Notes: a model not told the origin generated them from the sequence alone. DNA of 64,000 nt from an uncultured Clostridia bacterium (GCA_937894675.1 CALCQO010000001.1:1-64000), one strand, 5' to 3'; counted from the first letter of the stretch, positions 53,913 through 62,284 are shown. Translations and numbers: made by a program.

Positions 53913-54566
53913 ATGAAAGAAAAACCGGGCAGCGCGAGGGACAGAGCCGTACTGGAAACCTGGAACGCCGTCACCCACGGCATCGGGGTGGTGCTGGGCG
54001 TTGTGTTTTTAGTGCTGCTGATTGTTAAAACCGTCAGGGCGGACAACGCCACCGCCCTTCTGGCCTACTGCGTCTACGGGGCGTGCTTCATCCTTATGTT
54101 CCTGATGTCCACCCTCTACCATGCCATCCAGCACCAGAAGGCTAAGTCGGTGCTGCGGGTGTTTGACCATATCTCCATCTATTTCTTTATCGCCGGCAGC
54201 TTTACCCCGCCCATCCTGCTGCTGACCCAGGGGTGGCAGCGGATTGTTTTTCTGGTGCTGATGTGGGCGCTGGCCGCCGCCGGCACTGTCTACAAGGTGG
54301 CCATCAAGAAGAAGATGGACAGGCACCTGGGGCTGTCCACCTTGCTGTATATCGGCATGGGCTGGATGGCCATCTTCCTCATCAAGCCGGTTATCCACCA
54401 TGCCCATTGGCAGTTTGGCGCGCTGATGCTGGCGGGCGGCCTGCTCTACACCCTGGGCACGCTGTTCTACCAATCCAAAAAGTGGAAATACAGCCATGTA
54501 ATCTGGCACCTGTTCGTGCTGTCCGCCGCCGTGGTGCATTTTGAGGCGTTCCGGTGGTATTTGTAA
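53913..54566 (+). CDS. Hemolysin III / PAQR-family membrane protein
   Basis: A 217-residue seven-helix protein of the HlyIII/YqfA family. Conserved residues are seen in STLYHAI (about 71-77), FDHISIYFFIAGSFTP (about 88-103) and HVIWHLFVLSAAVVHF near the C-terminus, giving the His/Asp/Ser set of the PAQR zinc site. Bacterial members influence membrane lipid homeostasis; true haemolytic activity is rare. The start has AAGGAG upstream (AAAAGGAGTACGTCGG). It is a single gene. Confidence 0.9.
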   Translation: MKEKPGSARDRAVLETWNAVTHGIGVVLGVVFLVLLIVKTVRADNATALLAYCVYGACFILMFLMSTLYHAIQHQKAKSVLRVFDHISIYFFIAGSFTPPILLLTQGWQRIVFLVLMWALAAAGTVYKVAIKKKMDRHLGLSTLLYIGMGWMAIFLIKPVIHHAHWQFGALMLAGGLLYTLGTLFYQSKKWKYSHVIWHLFVLSAAVVHFEAFRWYL

Positions 54567-54625
54567 GTGGGGTTAAGTGCTATTCAGAATTACTTAAATT
54601 AATAAGTAAAAAACGGGAGGGTCGT

Positions 54626-55600
54626 ATGGGAGAGCAAAATATGATTCAAGCTTTGGTATCACCAATCGAGAAGTTGATAAGTGCAGTTTCTGGCGCAATA
54701 GGGAAAGCATACGAACCAAGACACCAAAGAAAAATGACAGATGCAAAAGCGTATGAGCTGTATAAAATTGCTGATGCTGTTCGCAACAACAGTGATGTTC
54801 CTATAGTATACGATTCGACAGGTGTAACTATAGATACAAGTAATTATGAAGAGATCGCTAAGCGGGCATCTAACCGTTTGGCATTCCAAGAAATTTATAA
54901 ACAACAGAATATTGAGGCTGTTACCGATAAAGCATACGAGGAATTAGAAGGGGTTGAATTTGTAAGCAATGAGCCTGTAAGCCAAGACTGGATGTTTCGT
55001 TTTTTCAATTCTGTAGAGGATATTAGCAATGAAGAAATGCAAAGGGTGTGGGGTCAAATACTGGCTGGAGAAATAAAAACCCCAAACACTTACTCTTACC
55101 GTACTCTTGAGAAACTGCGAAATATGACGCTCCAAGAGGTTGAGGTTTTTCAGCTTGTATCAGCGTTTTCAATACAATCTTCAAATAAATACTTTCTTTT
55201 AAGCAACAAAGATATTCTTGATAATTATAATATTGATTTTGAAAATATTATGGCACTTGAAGAATGTGGCTTAATGACTTCAAGGGAGTTATCATTTAAT
55301 TTTGAGGCTACTGAAAAAACACCTGGCATAATTTATAACTCAAGAGTTGTTGGATTAATTCGAGGAACAAAAAAGGATAATATACAGAAGGTTTCGTTTA
55401 ATATTTATCCATTTACCGAAAGTGGAAAACAGTTAATCAAGTCAATAAAGCCTCAGGAAAATGAACAATATATTATTGATTGTCTTCAAAGAATTCGCGA
55501 GAAGAATAAGGATTTATCAGTTTTAGCTCATCGGATTAATCAGTTCGTAGGTGAAAGTGAAATGGATTATGACCCAACAGATATTCTTCCCATTGTTTAA
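54626..55600 (+). CDS. DUF2806-like protein in an AT-rich insert
   Basis: A 324-residue protein resembling DUF2806: N-terminal amphipathic LVSPIEKLISAVSGAIGKAYEPRHQRKMTDAKAYEL, a middle with SNEEMQRVWGQILAGEI (the family core, about 150-166) and a C-terminal mixed domain. DUF2806 proteins are often seen near mobile and defence genes, but their function is unknown. AT-rich composition contrasts with both neighbours, indicating horizontal acquisition. GGGAGGGTCGT precedes the ATG at 54626. It is monocistronic with its own terminator. Confidence 0.7.
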   Translation: MGEQNMIQALVSPIEKLISAVSGAIGKAYEPRHQRKMTDAKAYELYKIADAVRNNSDVPIVYDSTGVTIDTSNYEEIAKRASNRLAFQEIYKQQNIEAVTDKAYEELEGVEFVSNEPVSQDWMFRFFNSVEDISNEEMQRVWGQILAGEIKTPNTYSYRTLEKLRNMTLQEVEVFQLVSAFSIQSSNKYFLLSNKDILDNYNIDFENIMALEECGLMTSRELSFNFEATEKTPGIIYNSRVVGLIRGTKKDNIQKVSFNIYPFTESGKQLIKSIKPQENEQYIIDCLQRIREKNKDLSVLAHRINQFVGESEMDYDPTDILPIV

Positions 55601-55671
55601 AAAATCTCGTTTTTCTTGACTTTATAGACATTAGCTATTTCTAGCTACATCCATTGCACATCGCCCTCCCT

Positions 55672-55699
55672 CCGGGGAGGGCGTTTTTTTCGCGTCAGT
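55672..55699 (+). terminator. Terminator after the DUF2806 gene
   Basis: CGCCCTCCC (55672-55680) and GGGAGGGCG (55685-55693) pair around TCCG, followed by TTTTTTT. Confidence 0.85.
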
Positions 55700-55743
55700 G
55701 CAAGTCGCGCAGGGTGGGTGGTAGGATGCCCCCGAAAGGAGGG

Positions 55744-55755
55744 GAACAAGTGTTC
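55744..55755. promoter_or_regulatory. LexA/SOS-box-like site before the capsid cassette
   Basis: GAACAAGTGTTC has the Gram-positive LexA core GAAC-N4-GTTC, and the inner bases fit the purine/pyrimidine preferences of the Bacillus consensus CGAACRNRYGTTYC. The outermost bases do not match. A wider palindrome AACAAG/CTTGTT surrounds it. It lies 35 bases before the scaffold start. Confidence 0.45.
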
Positions 55756-55790
55756 TTGTTATCAAATCGGCAATCGGAAAGGAGAGAGGC

Positions 55791-56240
55791 ATGGAAACAC
55801 AGGACAGGGTAACAAAAGAGGATCATCCGGGGCAGGAGGCCCCCGTCCAGGCAGCGCCTGCCCAGGCGGCAAACACCGCCCCGGCGGAAACGCTCCGGCC
55901 CACCGGGGAGGACGCCAGGCTGCTGCTGGACACCCTGCGGGAGCGGGAGGAGCTGCTGAACCAGCGGGAGCGGCGTTTGAAAGCGGCGGACATGCTGCGC
56001 CAGCGGGGGCTGCCCAGGGAGGCGCTGGCGCTGCTGGATGTGGGCAGCGACGAGGGGCTGGAAAGGAGCCTGCTGGACGCCCAGACCCTGTGCGCGGTGA
56101 TGCAAAAGGGGGCCGCGCCCCGGCTGTCGCCGCCAAAGGATACAGGCAAACTGACCTACGCCCAGCGGGCGGCGCTGTTTGTGCAAAACGGCGGAAGAAT
56201 CCAGGAACGACGGAATGAAAATATGGGAGGAATGGCATGA
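55791..56240 (+). CDS. Phage capsid scaffold-like protein
   Basis: A 149-residue protein rich in Ala, Gln, Glu and Arg. A disordered N-terminus precedes a helical stretch (LLLDTLREREELLNQRERRLKAADMLRQRGL, about 44-74) and a TPKD/Q-rich end with LTYAQRAALF. This composition and its position immediately before the capsid gene fit phage scaffolding proteins (DUF4355-like). AAAGGAGAGAGGC precedes the ATG. It overlaps the capsid gene by ATGA. Confidence 0.65.
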   Translation: METQDRVTKEDHPGQEAPVQAAPAQAANTAPAETLRPTGEDARLLLDTLREREELLNQRERRLKAADMLRQRGLPREALALLDVGSDEGLERSLLDAQTLCAVMQKGAAPRLSPPKDTGKLTYAQRAALFVQNGGRIQERRNENMGGMA

Positions 56241-57358
56241 GCGTAACAATGAAGCATGATTTGATTATCCCCGAGGTGGTCAGCGATATGGTGGAAAGCC
56301 ACTTTGGCGGCCGGATGGCCCTGCTGCCGGTGACGGAGATGGACCGCAGCCTGGAAGGGGTGCCGGGGGACACGCTGAAGTTCCCCTGCTTCCGCTACAT
56401 CGGCAAGGCCGAGCGGGTGGAGGAGAACGGCCAGGTGCAGGCGGGGGTGCTCAGCGCCGACACGGTGCGCGCCAGCGTCAGCAAGTATGCCAAGGCCGTG
56501 CGCATTACTGATGAGGCGCGCCTGTCCGGCTTTGGCGACCCGGTGGGGGAGGCCGCCCGGCAATTGGCCCAGGCCATCGACCACGCCGTGGATGAGGAGC
56601 TCTTCAGCGTGCTGGGCAAGCTGGGCTTATCCCGCAAACTGCCTGTGACGGCCCTGTCCAGCGACGGGGTGGCGGACGCCCTGGCCCTCTTTGGCGAAGA
56701 GATGGAGGGGGACAAGCTGCTGTTCACCGACGCCGAGGGCTTTGCCCAATTGCGCAAGGACCCCAACTACATCCGCGCCACCGACCTGGGCCAGCGCATG
56801 ATTTTCTCCGGCGTCGTGGGGGAAATCTGGGGCTGCCAGATTGTGGTGACTTCCCGCGTGAAAGAGAACGCGGTACTCAAGGAAAAGCAGTTCTTTATCG
56901 TGAAGCCCGGCGCCCTGCGGCTGGTCAGCAAGCGGGGCACCCAGGTGGAGGTGCAGCGGGAGCCGGAGTACATGCGGGACACCCTGTATGCCAGCAAGCA
57001 CTGCGCAGCCTACCTGTACGACGCCGGGCGCGCCGCGGCGCTGACGGTGTTTACCGGCCTGGAGGTACTGGACGCTGAGTGCGGCATCCAGAGCGAGCCG
57101 GGAACGAGCGCCGGGGAAACCCTGCTGGTGATCCCCGAAAGCATGCAGGCGCCCAAGGGCTACCAGTGGGTGTATCTGCTGGATAGCGACATGGCGGACA
57201 AGGGGGTGTTCGGCACGGCGGTAACGGGGGCCAAGCCCTGGGCGGGCAGCAGCGCGCCCATCGCCGCGGGCAGCAACACGGCGCTGCATGTGCTGCTGGT
57301 GAACAAGCAGGACAACAAGCCCGTGAAAACCCTGACCCTGTTGGCGGTGAAGGCATGA
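56237..57358 (+). CDS. Phage major capsid protein
   Basis: A 373-residue protein with the hallmarks of an HK97-fold capsid protein of the N4-gp56/P22-like type: LIIPEVVSDMVESHFGGRMALLPV at the N-terminus, GDTLKFPCFRYIGKAERVEENG, KYAKAVRITDEAR, and IWGCQIVVTSRVKENAVL, then a C-terminal Ig-like extension (about 280-373). It would form the shell of a phage-like particle. ATGA overlaps join it to both neighbours. No prohead protease is present; such capsids often lack one. Confidence 0.88.
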   Translation: MSVTMKHDLIIPEVVSDMVESHFGGRMALLPVTEMDRSLEGVPGDTLKFPCFRYIGKAERVEENGQVQAGVLSADTVRASVSKYAKAVRITDEARLSGFGDPVGEAARQLAQAIDHAVDEELFSVLGKLGLSRKLPVTALSSDGVADALALFGEEMEGDKLLFTDAEGFAQLRKDPNYIRATDLGQRMIFSGVVGEIWGCQIVVTSRVKENAVLKEKQFFIVKPGALRLVSKRGTQVEVQREPEYMRDTLYASKHCAAYLYDAGRAAALTVFTGLEVLDAECGIQSEPGTSAGETLLVIPESMQAPKGYQWVYLLDSDMADKGVFGTAVTGAKPWAGSSAPIAAGSNTALHVLLVNKQDNKPVKTLTLLAVKA

Positions 57359-57675
57359 CCAACAACGGCGTATCCCCGGAGATGAAATGCGCGGGCTTAC
57401 GGGAAATGCTGCCGGGGGAGGAGGTATCCGACGCTCTATTGATGAACCTGCTGGAGGGGGCGGAGGAAACCATCCTGTCGCTGACCAACCGCACCGCTTT
57501 GCCCAGGTACTTAAACGGCCTGCAGGCCCGCCTGGCGGTGGTGCGCTACAACCGCCTGGGCATGGAGGGAGAAAGGGCGCGGCAGGAGGGCAGCCTGCGG
57601 GTGGAAACCCGGGACATCCCCGGGGACATGCTGCGGGAAATCTGCGCCTGGCGCGTGGCGAGGGTGCCGGTATGA
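57355..57675 (+). CDS. Phage head-tail connector-like protein
   Basis: A 106-residue protein, helical, with AEETILSLTNRTALPRYLNGLQARLAVVRYNRLG, the pattern of gp6-like head-tail connectors. It lies directly after the capsid gene as in siphophages and overlaps it by four bases. It would form a ring below the portal, although no portal gene is present here. Confidence 0.7.
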   Translation: MTNNGVSPEMKCAGLREMLPGEEVSDALLMNLLEGAEETILSLTNRTALPRYLNGLQARLAVVRYNRLGMEGERARQEGSLRVETRDIPGDMLREICAWRVARVPV

Positions 57676-57995
57676 GGCGGCGCAAACGCGACCAGGTGGC
57701 GGTGAAAGCGGTGAAGGTGCGCCTGGAAACATCGGCGACGGGCGCCGTGTCCGAGGTGGAGGACGCCTCCACCGCCTGTGTGTTCCTAGCGGCCCTTCGG
57801 CCCATTGACCAGCGCATGTGGCGGGATACCGCCACCCTGCGCCCCCGGGAGCGAAAACTGATTATCCCCGCCGGCTTTCCCGATGTGCTGCAGGGGGACA
57901 GGCTGTACCTGATGGGCCAGGGGCGGGCGTACCGCTGCACCGAATCCCGGCGCTATCCCCTGCATATGGAAGTGGAAGCGGAGGCCATGCCATGA
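57672..57995 (+). CDS. Possible phage head-closure protein
   Basis: A 107-residue protein, beta-rich and basic at the N-terminus (MRRRKRDQVAVKAVKVRLET). Position after the connector gene and size fit head-closure/stopper proteins, but I see no diagnostic motif. The ATG overlaps the previous stop (ATGA) and the next gene overlaps its own. Confidence 0.5.
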   Translation: MRRRKRDQVAVKAVKVRLETSATGAVSEVEDASTACVFLAALRPIDQRMWRDTATLRPRERKLIIPAGFPDVLQGDRLYLMGQGRAYRCTESRRYPLHMEVEAEAMP

Positions 57996-58588
57996 CGGCG
58001 GGGGACATTTACGCCGCCCTGCAGGGGCTGGGCGCCCGGGTGGTGCGGGGCGGGGAGCAGGGCCTGCCTCCGCCTACTCTGGGGTATACCCTTGCAAGGG
58101 ACGGGGACAGCCAGCGCTGCGAGCTGCTCATCCGCGCGTACCTGAAGGAACAGTGCGACAGCGTTTTTACAGCCGCCAGGGAAAAACTGCTGGGGCTGGG
58201 CTTCGCCCTTGACCATCTGAGCGAAGGCGCCCAGAAGGACACCGGGGTGTTCACCCTGAAAGCGGTGCTCATTAAGCGGGATGCCCTGGCCTTGCTGGCG
58301 GGGGGCGTCCCCGTGGGCGGCGTGCTGGATTGCCGTATCGTGCGCTCCCACCCCCTTCCGGCGGTGGCGCTGGACGGCACGGCGCGGCCCCTGCCCGGGG
58401 AAACCCGCCTGCGGCTGACGCTGCACAATCTGCCGGAGGACGCGGGGCAAAACAACCTTGGCACCCAGGGGGTTGCTGTGGATGTGTCAGGGCAAACCTA
58501 CCGGGCGTACCGCCTTCGGGACGAGGGGACGGGCAAGAAGCGCGGGCAGGAATACCTGCTGCTGCCCCCGGAAGAAGGAGGAATATGA
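57992..58588 (+). CDS. Phage-type structural protein, role unclear
   Basis: A 198-residue protein. The first half (MTAGDIYAALQGLGARVVRGG...) is alpha/beta; the second half is beta-rich. Position suggests a neck or tail-completion protein, but I do not recognise a family. It is linked by ATGA overlaps on both sides. Confidence 0.5.
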   Translation: MTAGDIYAALQGLGARVVRGGEQGLPPPTLGYTLARDGDSQRCELLIRAYLKEQCDSVFTAAREKLLGLGFALDHLSEGAQKDTGVFTLKAVLIKRDALALLAGGVPVGGVLDCRIVRSHPLPAVALDGTARPLPGETRLRLTLHNLPEDAGQNNLGTQGVAVDVSGQTYRAYRLRDEGTGKKRGQEYLLLPPEEGGI

Positions 58589-58890
58589 TTCGAGTGAACG
58601 GCTTTCCCCTGCCATCGCCGGACAAACTGGTCATCCGCTTCGTGCCGCAGAACCAGACCCCCGCCGCCCGGGCGCTGCTGCGCCTGGAAGCGGATTGGCT
58701 GGTGATAACCAGCGGGCAGCTGCGGGAAGCGCTGCGGATGACAGCGGGGCAGGGCACGCTGACCCTTACCGACCCCGCCCTGGGGACGGAGCGCAGCATG
58801 CCGGTGTCCCTGGTGCTGGCGGAAACGGAACAGACAAGGGACGGCTTTGGACAGACAAGATTGATAGTACAGGAGGTAGTGGTTGGATAA
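58585..58890 (+). CDS. Small phage-type protein, role unclear
   Basis: A 101-residue beta-rich protein starting MIRVNGFPLPSPDKLVIRF. This start resembles small tail-associated proteins of clostridial phages, but no motif confirms it. AGAAGGAGGAAT lies before the ATG, and the ATG overlaps the upstream stop. Confidence 0.5.
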   Translation: MIRVNGFPLPSPDKLVIRFVPQNQTPAARALLRLEADWLVITSGQLREALRMTAGQGTLTLTDPALGTERSMPVSLVLAETEQTRDGFGQTRLIVQEVVVG

Positions 58891-59674
58891 AGAGAAACTG
58901 GTGAAAGAGTATGCCCTGGCGCAGGTAGGCGCCCCCTATGTGTACGGGGGCACGGGGCGCCCCTGCACGCCATTGTACCGGCAGGCGCGCGTCAAGCAGT
59001 ACCCCCGGTACGAAAGCCTCATCAGGGACAACTGCCCCGTGCTCAGCGGCAGGCAGAAGGATTGCGCCGCTTGCCCCCACCAGGGCAGAAAGTGTTTCGA
59101 CTGCGCCCAGCTGGTGCGAAGGGCGCTGCAGCAGATGGATGTGCAGCTGCCAAGCGGCGCCAGCAGCCAGTGGCTTAAGGGCAAGTGGCGTGAGAAGGGC
59201 AAGGTGGACGCGCGGACGGCAGGCACATTGTGCGTGGTGTTCCGCGAGGGTGGCGCCCCCATGAAGCATGTGGGGCTGTGTCTGGGGGACGGGTCTGTGG
59301 TGGACGCCAGAGGCCACCGCACAGGGGTGGTAAGGAGCAAGTTTCAGGACTATCCCTGGACCCATTACGCCCTGCCGGAGCCCGCGGCGGCCGCCGTGAA
59401 GGAGGAGGACGCCCAGGCGCCGCGGATAGAGCAGATGCAGCGGCTGCTGCTGATGAAGGGCTTTTCCCTGCCCCTGTATGGGGCGGATGGCAAGTGGGGG
59501 CAGGAGACGAGGACCGCCATGCAGGCCTACCAGAAACTGGCGGGGCTGCCGGTAACCGATTGCTGGGACGCCGTAACCCTGGACAGCCTGATGAAGGGGG
59601 ATCTCTCCCTGGCGGGCAGGGTGCGGCGGTTGGAGGAAAGGATGGATGTATGGGAAGGGAGGGCGAGCGCGTGA
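58883..59674 (+). CDS. Endolysin: NlpC/P60 peptidase with peptidoglycan-binding domain
   Basis: A 263-residue protein. The N-terminal NlpC/P60 domain has YALAQVGAPYVYGG, the catalytic cysteine in KCFDCAQLVRRAL (about residue 73) and the histidine in MKHVGLCLGDG (about 127). A PG_binding_1-type repeat follows (IEQMQRLLLMKGFSLPLYGADGKWGQETRTAMQAYQKLAGL, about 182-222), then a coiled-coil end. It should cut peptidoglycan stem peptides at lysis. The start is TTG with AGGAGGT upstream, overlapping the previous gene by eight bases. Confidence 0.88.
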   Translation: MDKEKLVKEYALAQVGAPYVYGGTGRPCTPLYRQARVKQYPRYESLIRDNCPVLSGRQKDCAACPHQGRKCFDCAQLVRRALQQMDVQLPSGASSQWLKGKWREKGKVDARTAGTLCVVFREGGAPMKHVGLCLGDGSVVDARGHRTGVVRSKFQDYPWTHYALPEPAAAAVKEEDAQAPRIEQMQRLLLMKGFSLPLYGADGKWGQETRTAMQAYQKLAGLPVTDCWDAVTLDSLMKGDLSLAGRVRRLEERMDVWEGRASA

Positions 59675-60093
59675 AAGGAATGGGCAACTGGCTGGCGGGG
59701 GCGGCCGCCTCCTGCGCGGCGTGGCTGCTTGCCCGCCTGGGCGGCTGGGACGCGGCCATGCAGGCCGTGTTTCTGCTGATGGGGCTGGATTTGCTGACGG
59801 GCAGCCTGTGCGCCCTGCTGGGCAAGGCGGCTCAGGGGGAACGCTTCTGCTCCCGGGTGATGTTTTCCGGGCTCAGCCGCAAGGTGATGATGCTGGCGCT
59901 GGTCATGCTGGCGACGGCGCTGGATACCTTTCTTAGCACCCAGGGTGTCAGCCGCGCGGCGGTGATTGGCTTTTACTGCGCCAATGAGGGCATGAGCCTG
60001 GTGGAAAACGCCGCTCTGCTGGGGGTGCCCTTCCCCAAATCGGTGCTGGGCGCCCTGGAAGCCATGCGGGACAAGGACAGCGGGGCGAAGTAA
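59671..60093 (+). CDS. Phage holin (toxin secretion/phage lysis holin family)
   Basis: A 140-residue membrane protein with three to four hydrophobic segments; the LMGLDLLTGSLCALLGKA and SSxF-like VMFSGLSRKVMMLALVMLATALD parts and the C-terminal YCANEGMSLVENAALLGVPFPKSV are typical of phage holins of the 4_1 family. It makes the membrane pore that lets the upstream endolysin reach the wall. The GTG at 59671 overlaps the endolysin stop (GTGA) and has GGGAGGG upstream; an ATG at 59650 is a less likely start. Confidence 0.87.
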   Translation: MKGMGNWLAGAAASCAAWLLARLGGWDAAMQAVFLLMGLDLLTGSLCALLGKAAQGERFCSRVMFSGLSRKVMMLALVMLATALDTFLSTQGVSRAAVIGFYCANEGMSLVENAALLGVPFPKSVLGALEAMRDKDSGAK

Positions 60094-60110
60094 CCCCGCA
60101 GGAAAAGAAA

Positions 60111-60140
60111 AGGGGGATGCACGATGCCGTGCATCCCCCT
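60111..60140 (-). terminator. Terminator of the first alpha/beta hydrolase gene
   Basis: AGGGGGATGCAC (60111-60122) and GTGCATCCCCCT (60129-60140) pair perfectly around GATGCC. On the minus strand TTTTCTTTTCC follows, so it mainly serves the leftward gene; the holin side has no T run. Confidence 0.8.
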
Positions 60141-60157
60141 GGTTATTGTCTGTTGGT

Positions 60158-61054
60158 TTACTCAGCAAATGTGCTGTTGAGGAAATCCACCACACCCTGC
60201 TGAAGGGCGTTTGTTACCTCGGGCTGGTCGGAGTAGAAGCCGTAGCCGTGGTTGGCTTCGGGTATCTCCAGGGTCTGTACGGTGGAACCGGCGGCGGTCA
60301 GTTTCTCCGCGGCCAGTTTGGCGATTTCAGGGGGTACGGAGGTGTCCTGATTGCCGTAGATAACCAGCATGGGCAGGGAGAACTTGATGTCCTCCAACGG
60401 TGTGCTGGCGTGCATCTCGGCGAACCATTCCTTGCTTAACTGCTGCACCTGGCCGTACTGGGTGGTAAACTCCACAAAGCCCTTTTCGCCGTTTGCTTCC
60501 TTCTCATAGTTTTCGCGGGCTTCCTTGCCGCTGAAGAAGTTGTTCATCATGTTGGTGCCGGTATCCAGGGAACCGGCCAGCATGATACCGGCATCGTAGG
60601 GGTTGTCTTTTTCGTTGAGGATGGCCATGGTCATGCGCCCGCCCATGCTGTAGCCCAGGATGGCCAGCTTGTCCTCATTGACGGGGTAGTTCTCCAGCAC
60701 ATAGTTCAGGCAGGCGTTGCTGTCGCTGATCATCAGGCTCAGCACGTTCTGGGTGAAGGGGTCGGGGCTTTGGTTGGTGCCGGCAAAGTCCATACGGATG
60801 GAGGCATAGCCGCCTTCCGCCAAAGCGTTGGCCAGGCGGGCGAAACCGCCGCCTTCCTCGCGGCCGCCGCCGTGGCCGTGGTTCATCACCACAAAGTTGT
60901 AGGATTCAGCGTTTTCTTCGGGCAGTACGATGGTGTACATGACGGTGCGCCCGTCATTGGGCAGGGAGCCGGTGATTTCCTTGATCTGGGCGCTGCCGCT
61001 TGCCATGGAAAGGGTGAGCAGGAGCGCGAGGGTGAACAAAAACCATTTTTTCAT
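60158..61054 (-). CDS. Secreted alpha/beta hydrolase, paralogue 1
   Basis: A 298-residue protein with a signal peptide (MKKWFLFTLALLLTLSMASGSAQ) and an alpha/beta hydrolase domain: VVMNHGHGGGREEGGG (oxyanion-hole loop), GYSMGG (nucleophile Ser), VIYGNQDTSVPPE (acidic residue) and EANHGYGF (His). It is probably an esterase or dienelactone-hydrolase-like enzyme acting outside the membrane. A close paralogue lies immediately upstream. The start at 61054 is supported by the signal peptide; an ATG at 61066 directly abuts AAAGG and is possible. Confidence 0.85.
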   Translation of the reverse strand: MKKWFLFTLALLLTLSMASGSAQIKEITGSLPNDGRTVMYTIVLPEENAESYNFVVMNHGHGGGREEGGGFARLANALAEGGYASIRMDFAGTNQSPDPFTQNVLSLMISDSNACLNYVLENYPVNEDKLAILGYSMGGRMTMAILNEKDNPYDAGIMLAGSLDTGTNMMNNFFSGKEARENYEKEANGEKGFVEFTTQYGQVQQLSKEWFAEMHASTPLEDIKFSLPMLVIYGNQDTSVPPEIAKLAAEKLTAAGSTVQTLEIPEANHGYGFYSDQPEVTNALQQGVVDFLNSTFAE

Positions 61055-61140
61055 CTTCGTCTTCATCCTTTCGAGGTTATCCATTTGTGCCGATGCGCTC
61101 AGTATAGGCGGTGGGTTTGCGGCTGTCAATCCGGGAAAAT

Positions 61141-61267
61141 CCCCTGTTTGCCCCTGTTCAACCAGCCTGGGGGCACGGGATGGTCAGCCATCCCTAGGGA
61201 ATGCCGTGCCCCGCGTTAAAAAAAACCGCCGTTTTGCGCGGCAGGGCGCCGGTACAAAGGCAAAGAA
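61141..61267. other. Spacer with inverted repeats between hydrolase genes
   Basis: GGGGCACGG (61170-61178) and CCGTGCCCC (61204-61212) enclose GGGATGG/CCATCCC (61177-61194), forming a nested hairpin, followed by eight A residues on the plus strand. No gene is visible. Confidence 0.4.
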
Positions 61268-61304
61268 AAAACAGGGGACGGAGCCGGGCTCCATCCCCTG
61301 TTTT
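61268..61304 (-). terminator. Terminator of the second alpha/beta hydrolase gene
   Basis: AAAACAGGGG (61268-61277) and CCCCTGTTTT (61295-61304) are perfect arms with a T run on the minus strand. Confidence 0.8.
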
Positions 61305-61309
61305 AGTAT

Positions 61310-62236
61310 CTACTGTTCAAACGCCGCGTCCAGAAAATCCACAATGCCCTCTTGCAGTTGTGTAAAAATCTCCGGGTGGTTACCGTGGAAGCCGTAGCTG
61401 TGGTCCGCCCCTTCCAGTTGAAGCGCCTGCACGGGAGAGCCCGCTTCCTCCATCCTGGCGATGGCCTGCTGGGCTACATCCCCGGGGACGATGGTGTCCT
61501 CCTCGCTGTAAATCACCAGGGCGGGCAGGGAAAACCCCAGGTTCTCCATGGGGTCGCTCTGGTGCATTTCGGCGAACCATTCCTTGCTCAGCTGCTGGTG
61601 GCTGCCCCAGGGGGTGTAGTAGTCGGCGTAGCCCTTGTCCGCGGCCTGGTCTTCCAGCGCCTGGCGGGCTTCCTCGCCGCCCAGGAACAGGTTGATCATG
61701 TCGGTGCCGTTGTCCACCGAGCCGGCGATGAGAATCAGGGCTTTGTAGGGGCTGGTGCCCTCGTTGAGGATGTGGGCAGCCACCCGCCCGCCCATGCTGT
61801 AGCCCAGGATGGCCAATTTGTCCTTGTACACGGGGTACTTGTCCAGCACATAGTTCAGGCAGGCGTTGCTGTCGCTTACCATCAGGCTCAGCACATTCTG
61901 GGTAAAGGGGTCGGGGCTCTGGTTGGAACCGGCAAAATCCATGCGGATGGAGCCGTAGCCCGCCTCGGCCAGGGTCTGGGCGATGCGGGTCAGCCCGCCG
62001 CCTTCCTCCCGCCCGCCGCCGTGCCCGTGGTTGATGACCACAAAGCCGTGCTTGTCGTTGGCTTTGGCGGGCAGCAGCAGGGTGTACATCACCGTGCGCC
62101 CGTCATTGGGCAAGGAACCGATGATTTCCTTGATTTCGCCCCGGCCCGCGGGGGCGAAGGCGAGGGAAAAGGCCAGGGTCAGGGTGAGGACGGCGACGAG
62201 TACCAGGGCAAGGGAAAAGATGGTGGTTTTTTTCAT
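61310..62236 (-). CDS. Secreted alpha/beta hydrolase, paralogue 2
   Basis: A 308-residue protein, tandem paralogue of the next downstream gene. The N-terminus MKKTTIFSLALVLVAVLTLTLAF is a signal peptide or anchor. The hydrolase domain has VVINHGHGGGREEGGG, GYSMGGRVAAHIL (nucleophile Ser), VIYSEEDTIVPGD and GADHSYGFHG (His). Both copies share the unusual SDSNACLNYVL and FAGSNQSPDPFTQNVLSLM segments, so they arose by local duplication. Substrate unknown; a secreted esterase role is plausible. AAGGAC lies before the ATG. Confidence 0.85.
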   Translation of the reverse strand: MKKTTIFSLALVLVAVLTLTLAFSLAFAPAGRGEIKEIIGSLPNDGRTVMYTLLLPAKANDKHGFVVINHGHGGGREEGGGLTRIAQTLAEAGYGSIRMDFAGSNQSPDPFTQNVLSLMVSDSNACLNYVLDKYPVYKDKLAILGYSMGGRVAAHILNEGTSPYKALILIAGSVDNGTDMINLFLGGEEARQALEDQAADKGYADYYTPWGSHQQLSKEWFAEMHQSDPMENLGFSLPALVIYSEEDTIVPGDVAQQAIARMEEAGSPVQALQLEGADHSYGFHGNHPEIFTQLQEGIVDFLDAAFEQ

Positions 62237-62284
62237 GGGATCGTCCTTGTGCTGTCGGCAATTAAAAGGGGGAAGCGCGCGGCG

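Noticed and set aside
55791..60093. Encapsulin nanocompartment
   Set aside because: The capsid protein is preceded by a scaffold-like gene and followed by connector and lysis genes; no cargo enzyme with a targeting tail is present.
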